Source: Aliarcobacter butzleri (GTDB lineage: Bacteria > Campylobacterota > Campylobacteria > Campylobacterales > Arcobacteraceae). Taken from it: DNA of 19,350 nucleotides. Each line of letters starts with the position of its first letter. The first letter of the stretch is position 1. Positions 17,836-19,350 of the stretch are shown here, piece by piece. The DNA lies in contig JAAYJJ010000027.1 of the NCBI GenBank assembly GCA_012522985.1, positions 1 through 19,350 on the forward strand. Direction: 5' to 3'. The translations under genes were made by a program, and so were the position numbers. A model generated the notes under the pieces. The model was not told where the DNA came from and searched no databases. It saw only the letters and a list, made by a program, of their open reading frames with translations.

Positions 17836-17884
17836 CGCATACTTTTTGTGGATTTATATCTATATAATATCCCTTAAAAGCCTT

Positions 17885-17907
17885 ACTAATAGTCTTGTAC
17901 TATTGGT
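17885..17907 (+). promoter_or_regulatory. Leader hairpin upstream of rpsF
   Basis: ACTAATAGT (17885-17893) pairs with ACTATTGGT (17899-17907) through nine base pairs, one of them G-U, around a five-base loop CTTGT. It lies 27 bases before the rpsF start and 16 before its ribosome site. It is a candidate for ribosomal-protein autoregulation, which is known for rpsF leaders in other phyla, but I do not see the CCG motif of that RNA. Confidence 0.45.
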
Positions 17908-17933
17908 TATTTATATACCCAAAAGGAGAATAT

Positions 17934-18290
17934 ATGTCAATAAGACATTATGAAACGATGTTTATTGTTAAGCCTACTCTTACAGCAGAAGAGATAGAGG
18001 CTCAAATAGAAGTTGTAAAAAACAACATAGTAAAAAATGGTGGCGAAATAGTAGCTATAGATGATATGGGTGCTAGAAACTTAGCATATGAAATCAACAA
18101 AAACAAAAGAGGTTACTACTATGTAATCTATTTTAAATCTCCATCAAATTCAATTCTAGAACTAGAAAGAAACTATAGAATCAATGAAAATATTTTAAGA
18201 TTTATTTTCATCAAATATGAAAGCAAAAAAGAAATCACTGCTTGGACAGCAATGTGCGAAGAAGCAAATAAAAAAGCAAAAGCACAATAA
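17934..18290 (+). CDS. rpsF: 30S ribosomal protein S6
   Basis: Small-subunit protein S6 (118 residues), which pairs with S18 on the platform of the 30S subunit. The start is fixed by a strong AAGGAG (17923-17928) five bases before the ATG and by the family opening [14 protein letters not shown]. The reading frame is open further upstream to 17895, but that extension (MYYWLFIY...) has no ribosome site and is not family-like. Further motifs are [24 protein letters not shown] and [19 protein letters not shown], ending in a lysine/alanine-rich tail. It is the first gene of the rpsF-ssb-rpsR operon, with ssb starting 18 bases downstream. Identification is secure. Confidence 0.96.
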   Translation: MSIRHYETMFIVKPTLTAEEIEAQIEVVKNNIVKNGGEIVAIDDMGARNLAYEINKNKRGYYYVIYFKSPSNSILELERNYRINENILRFIFIKYESKKEITAWTAMCEEANKKAKAQ

Positions 18291-18308
18291 TAAACAAAAG
18301 GACCCTAG

Positions 18309-18833
18309 ATGTATAATAAGGTAATAATGATTGGAAACTTAACAAGAGATATTGAGCTAAGATATCTACCAAGCGGTAGTGCGGTAGCAAAAAGTGCTAT
18401 AGCTACAAGCTATAAATACAAAACTCAAACAGGCGAACAAAGAGACGAAGTTTGCTTTTTGGATTTCAATATTTTTGGAAGAAGTGCAGAAGTAGCCAAC
18501 CAATACCTTAAAAAAGGGTCAAAAGTATTACTAGAAGGAAGATTGGTTTTAGAGCAATGGACGGCAACTGATGGACAAAATAGAACAAAACACTCTTTAA
18601 GAGTTGATACTATGAAGATGTTAGATAGCAAACCTTCTACAGATGGTGGATATGCTCCATCATACAATCAAAGTGCTGGTGGATATGAAGCTCCTATGAA
18701 TAGTAGCTATAGCAGACCATCTCAAAATCAATCAGGGCAAAGTGGTGCTGGTATGCAACAAAGAGCTGAACAACAGCCTCAACAACACTATATACCAGAA
18801 TATGATATAAATGATGATGAAATACCATTTTAG
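18309..18833 (+). CDS. ssb: Single-stranded DNA-binding protein
   Basis: SSB (174 residues) coats single-stranded DNA in replication, repair and recombination. The OB fold (about 1-105) opens [20 protein letters not shown] and includes [26 protein letters not shown] and [15 protein letters not shown], with the conserved Trp. A Gln/Ser/Gly/Tyr-rich disordered linker (about 110-160) follows. The acidic tip DINDDEIPF is the standard protein-interaction peptide that binds RecO, PriA and other partners. AAAAGGA ends seven bases before the ATG (18309). It is sandwiched between rpsF and rpsR as in most bacteria. Co-occurrence with dprA 8.5 kb away is a functional, not an operonic, connection. Confidence 0.97.
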   Translation: MYNKVIMIGNLTRDIELRYLPSGSAVAKSAIATSYKYKTQTGEQRDEVCFLDFNIFGRSAEVANQYLKKGSKVLLEGRLVLEQWTATDGQNRTKHSLRVDTMKMLDSKPSTDGGYAPSYNQSAGGYEAPMNSSYSRPSQNQSGQSGAGMQQRAEQQPQQHYIPEYDINDDEIPF

Positions 18834-18847
18834 AAAAAGGATTAAAA

Positions 18848-19102
18848 ATGGCTGAAAAAAGAAAATATGGTAAAAAATATTGTAAATATACTGAAATGAA
18901 GGTAGATTTTATTGATTATAAAAATCTAGATTTACTAAAAATATCTATGAGTGAAAGAGGCAAAATTATGCCAAGAAGACTTACAGGTAATGCAAAAAGA
19001 GCTCAAGAGATGGTAGAACTTGCTATCAAAAGAGCTAGACATATGGCACTAGTTCCTTATGTTGTTGATACAAAAAACGTAACAGACGCAGCTTATAAAT
19101 AA
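18848..19102 (+). CDS. rpsR: 30S ribosomal protein S18
   Basis: S18 (84 residues) binds S6 and the 16S rRNA platform. The family block is [25 protein letters not shown] followed by [28 protein letters not shown], with the basic tract for RNA binding. A single Cys in the N-terminal KKYCKY matches the lead Cys of the C+ type, but no further Cys remains, so zinc binding is not expected. AAGGA lies about eight bases before the ATG. It is the last gene of its operon and is closed by a strong hairpin eight bases after its stop. Confidence 0.96.
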   Translation: MAEKRKYGKKYCKYTEMKVDFIDYKNLDLLKISMSERGKIMPRRLTGNAKRAQEMVELAIKRARHMALVPYVVDTKNVTDAAYK

Positions 19103-19110
19103 GCAAAATA

Positions 19111-19137
19111 AATAATCCCTTTTTAGGGATTATTTGA
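19111..19137. terminator. Bidirectional terminator after rpsR
   Basis: AATAATCCCT (19111-19120) and AGGGATTATT (19125-19134) form a perfect ten-base-pair stem with loop TTTT, flanked by A-rich and T-rich sides on each strand. It ends the rpsF operon and also serves the convergent minus-strand gene, whose stop codon (19130-19132) is inside the right arm. Confidence 0.85.
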
Positions 19138-19350
19138 TAACCTCTTCTAACACTTTAGATATTGAGATTTTTCTTATATTTTTCAATTCAAGATTTTCTA
19201 AAACATAAAATATAATCTTTCCATCTTCTTTAGTAAAAAGCTCTTTACTATTTTCATCAAGCAAAAGTATTGAAAAAGGGTATTTTTTCATTTTAGGAAG
19301 AGCTATAAACTTTGATATAATAGATGGCATCCCTGATATATCAGCTACAT
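19130..19350 (-). CDS. Unidentified protein, 3' fragment
   Basis: The last 73 or so codons of a minus-strand gene; the frame is still open at the right edge (reading V-A-D-I-S-G before the first Met), so the real start is outside the window and the Met at 19330 is internal. The sequence is MPSIISKFIALPKMKKYPF, then SILLLDENSKELF, EDGKIIFYVLENLELK and a C-terminal KISISKVLEEVIK. Alternating beta-like hydrophobic strands and charged turns suggest a small alpha/beta domain; the ILLLDENSKELF strand-turn has a thioredoxin-fold flavour, but no CXXC or other diagnostic motif is in view. I do not recognise the family. It is not Lon protease, which I recall at this place in Campylobacter jejuni. Coding nature is supported by intact frame length, normal codon use and terminator placement. 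Confidence 0.7.
   Translation of the reverse strand, partial: VADISGMPSIISKFIALPKMKKYPFSILLLDENSKELFTKEDGKIIFYVLENLELKNIRKISISKVLEEVIK

Noticed and set aside
17895..17933. Upstream extension of the rpsF frame beginning MYYWLFIY
   Set aside because: It has no ribosome site, is unlike any S6 N terminus, and overlaps the leader hairpin. The ATG at 17934 follows a perfect AAGGAG.

Overview
The window is ordinary-density chromosomal DNA from an AT-rich Campylobacterota (Epsilonproteobacteria) genome. Evidence: (i) the gene groups pyrH-rpoZ-spoT-tyrS-nitronate monooxygenase-amidase, ilvC-deacetylase-dprA and rnr-holA-rpsF-ssb-rpsR are, from memory, close to blocks found in Campylobacter and relatives; (ii) DprA and RNase R are the short forms seen in this phylum; (iii) the histidine kinase has the IAHQWRQPL-type phosphoacceptor motif common in free-living members; (iv) promoters look like extended -10 elements in T-rich DNA. 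The very low GC content suggests an Arcobacter-like lineage, but the sequence does not settle the genus. I see no mobile element, phage gene, CRISPR array, rRNA or tRNA.

Layout. Bases 1-608: 3' end of uvrB, ending in a small hairpin. Bases 670-9049: a tight seven-gene plus-strand run, pyrH (UMP kinase), rpoZ (RNA polymerase omega), spoT (bifunctional ppGpp enzyme), tyrS, a nitronate-monooxygenase-like flavoenzyme, a periplasmic peptidoglycan amidase, and an E. coli-type YcaO. Gaps are 0-20 bases, or a 4-base ATGA overlap. Bases 9044-11981: minus-strand ilvC, a membrane-anchored divergent polysaccharide deacetylase and dprA, converging on ycaO with back-to-back stop codons. Bases 12088-14930: a minus-strand pair, a ModA-like periplasmic binding protein and a transmembrane hybrid-free histidine kinase. 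Bases 14993-19102: plus-strand rnr, holA, then rpsF-ssb-rpsR, closed by a strong bidirectional hairpin. The right edge holds the 3' end of an unidentified minus-strand gene.

How the genes work together. Most are housekeeping: nucleotide supply, transcription and stringent response, tRNA charging, ribosome and replication factors. The accessory signals are the YcaO protein at the end of the amidase operon, the deacetylase/DprA pair, and above all the binding-protein/kinase pair. That pair looks like a self-contained periplasmic ligand sensor. It has no transporter and no response regulator beside it, and a 23-bp inverted repeat overlaps its predicted promoter. No wholly new system is evident; that pair is the best candidate for an uncharacterised one.
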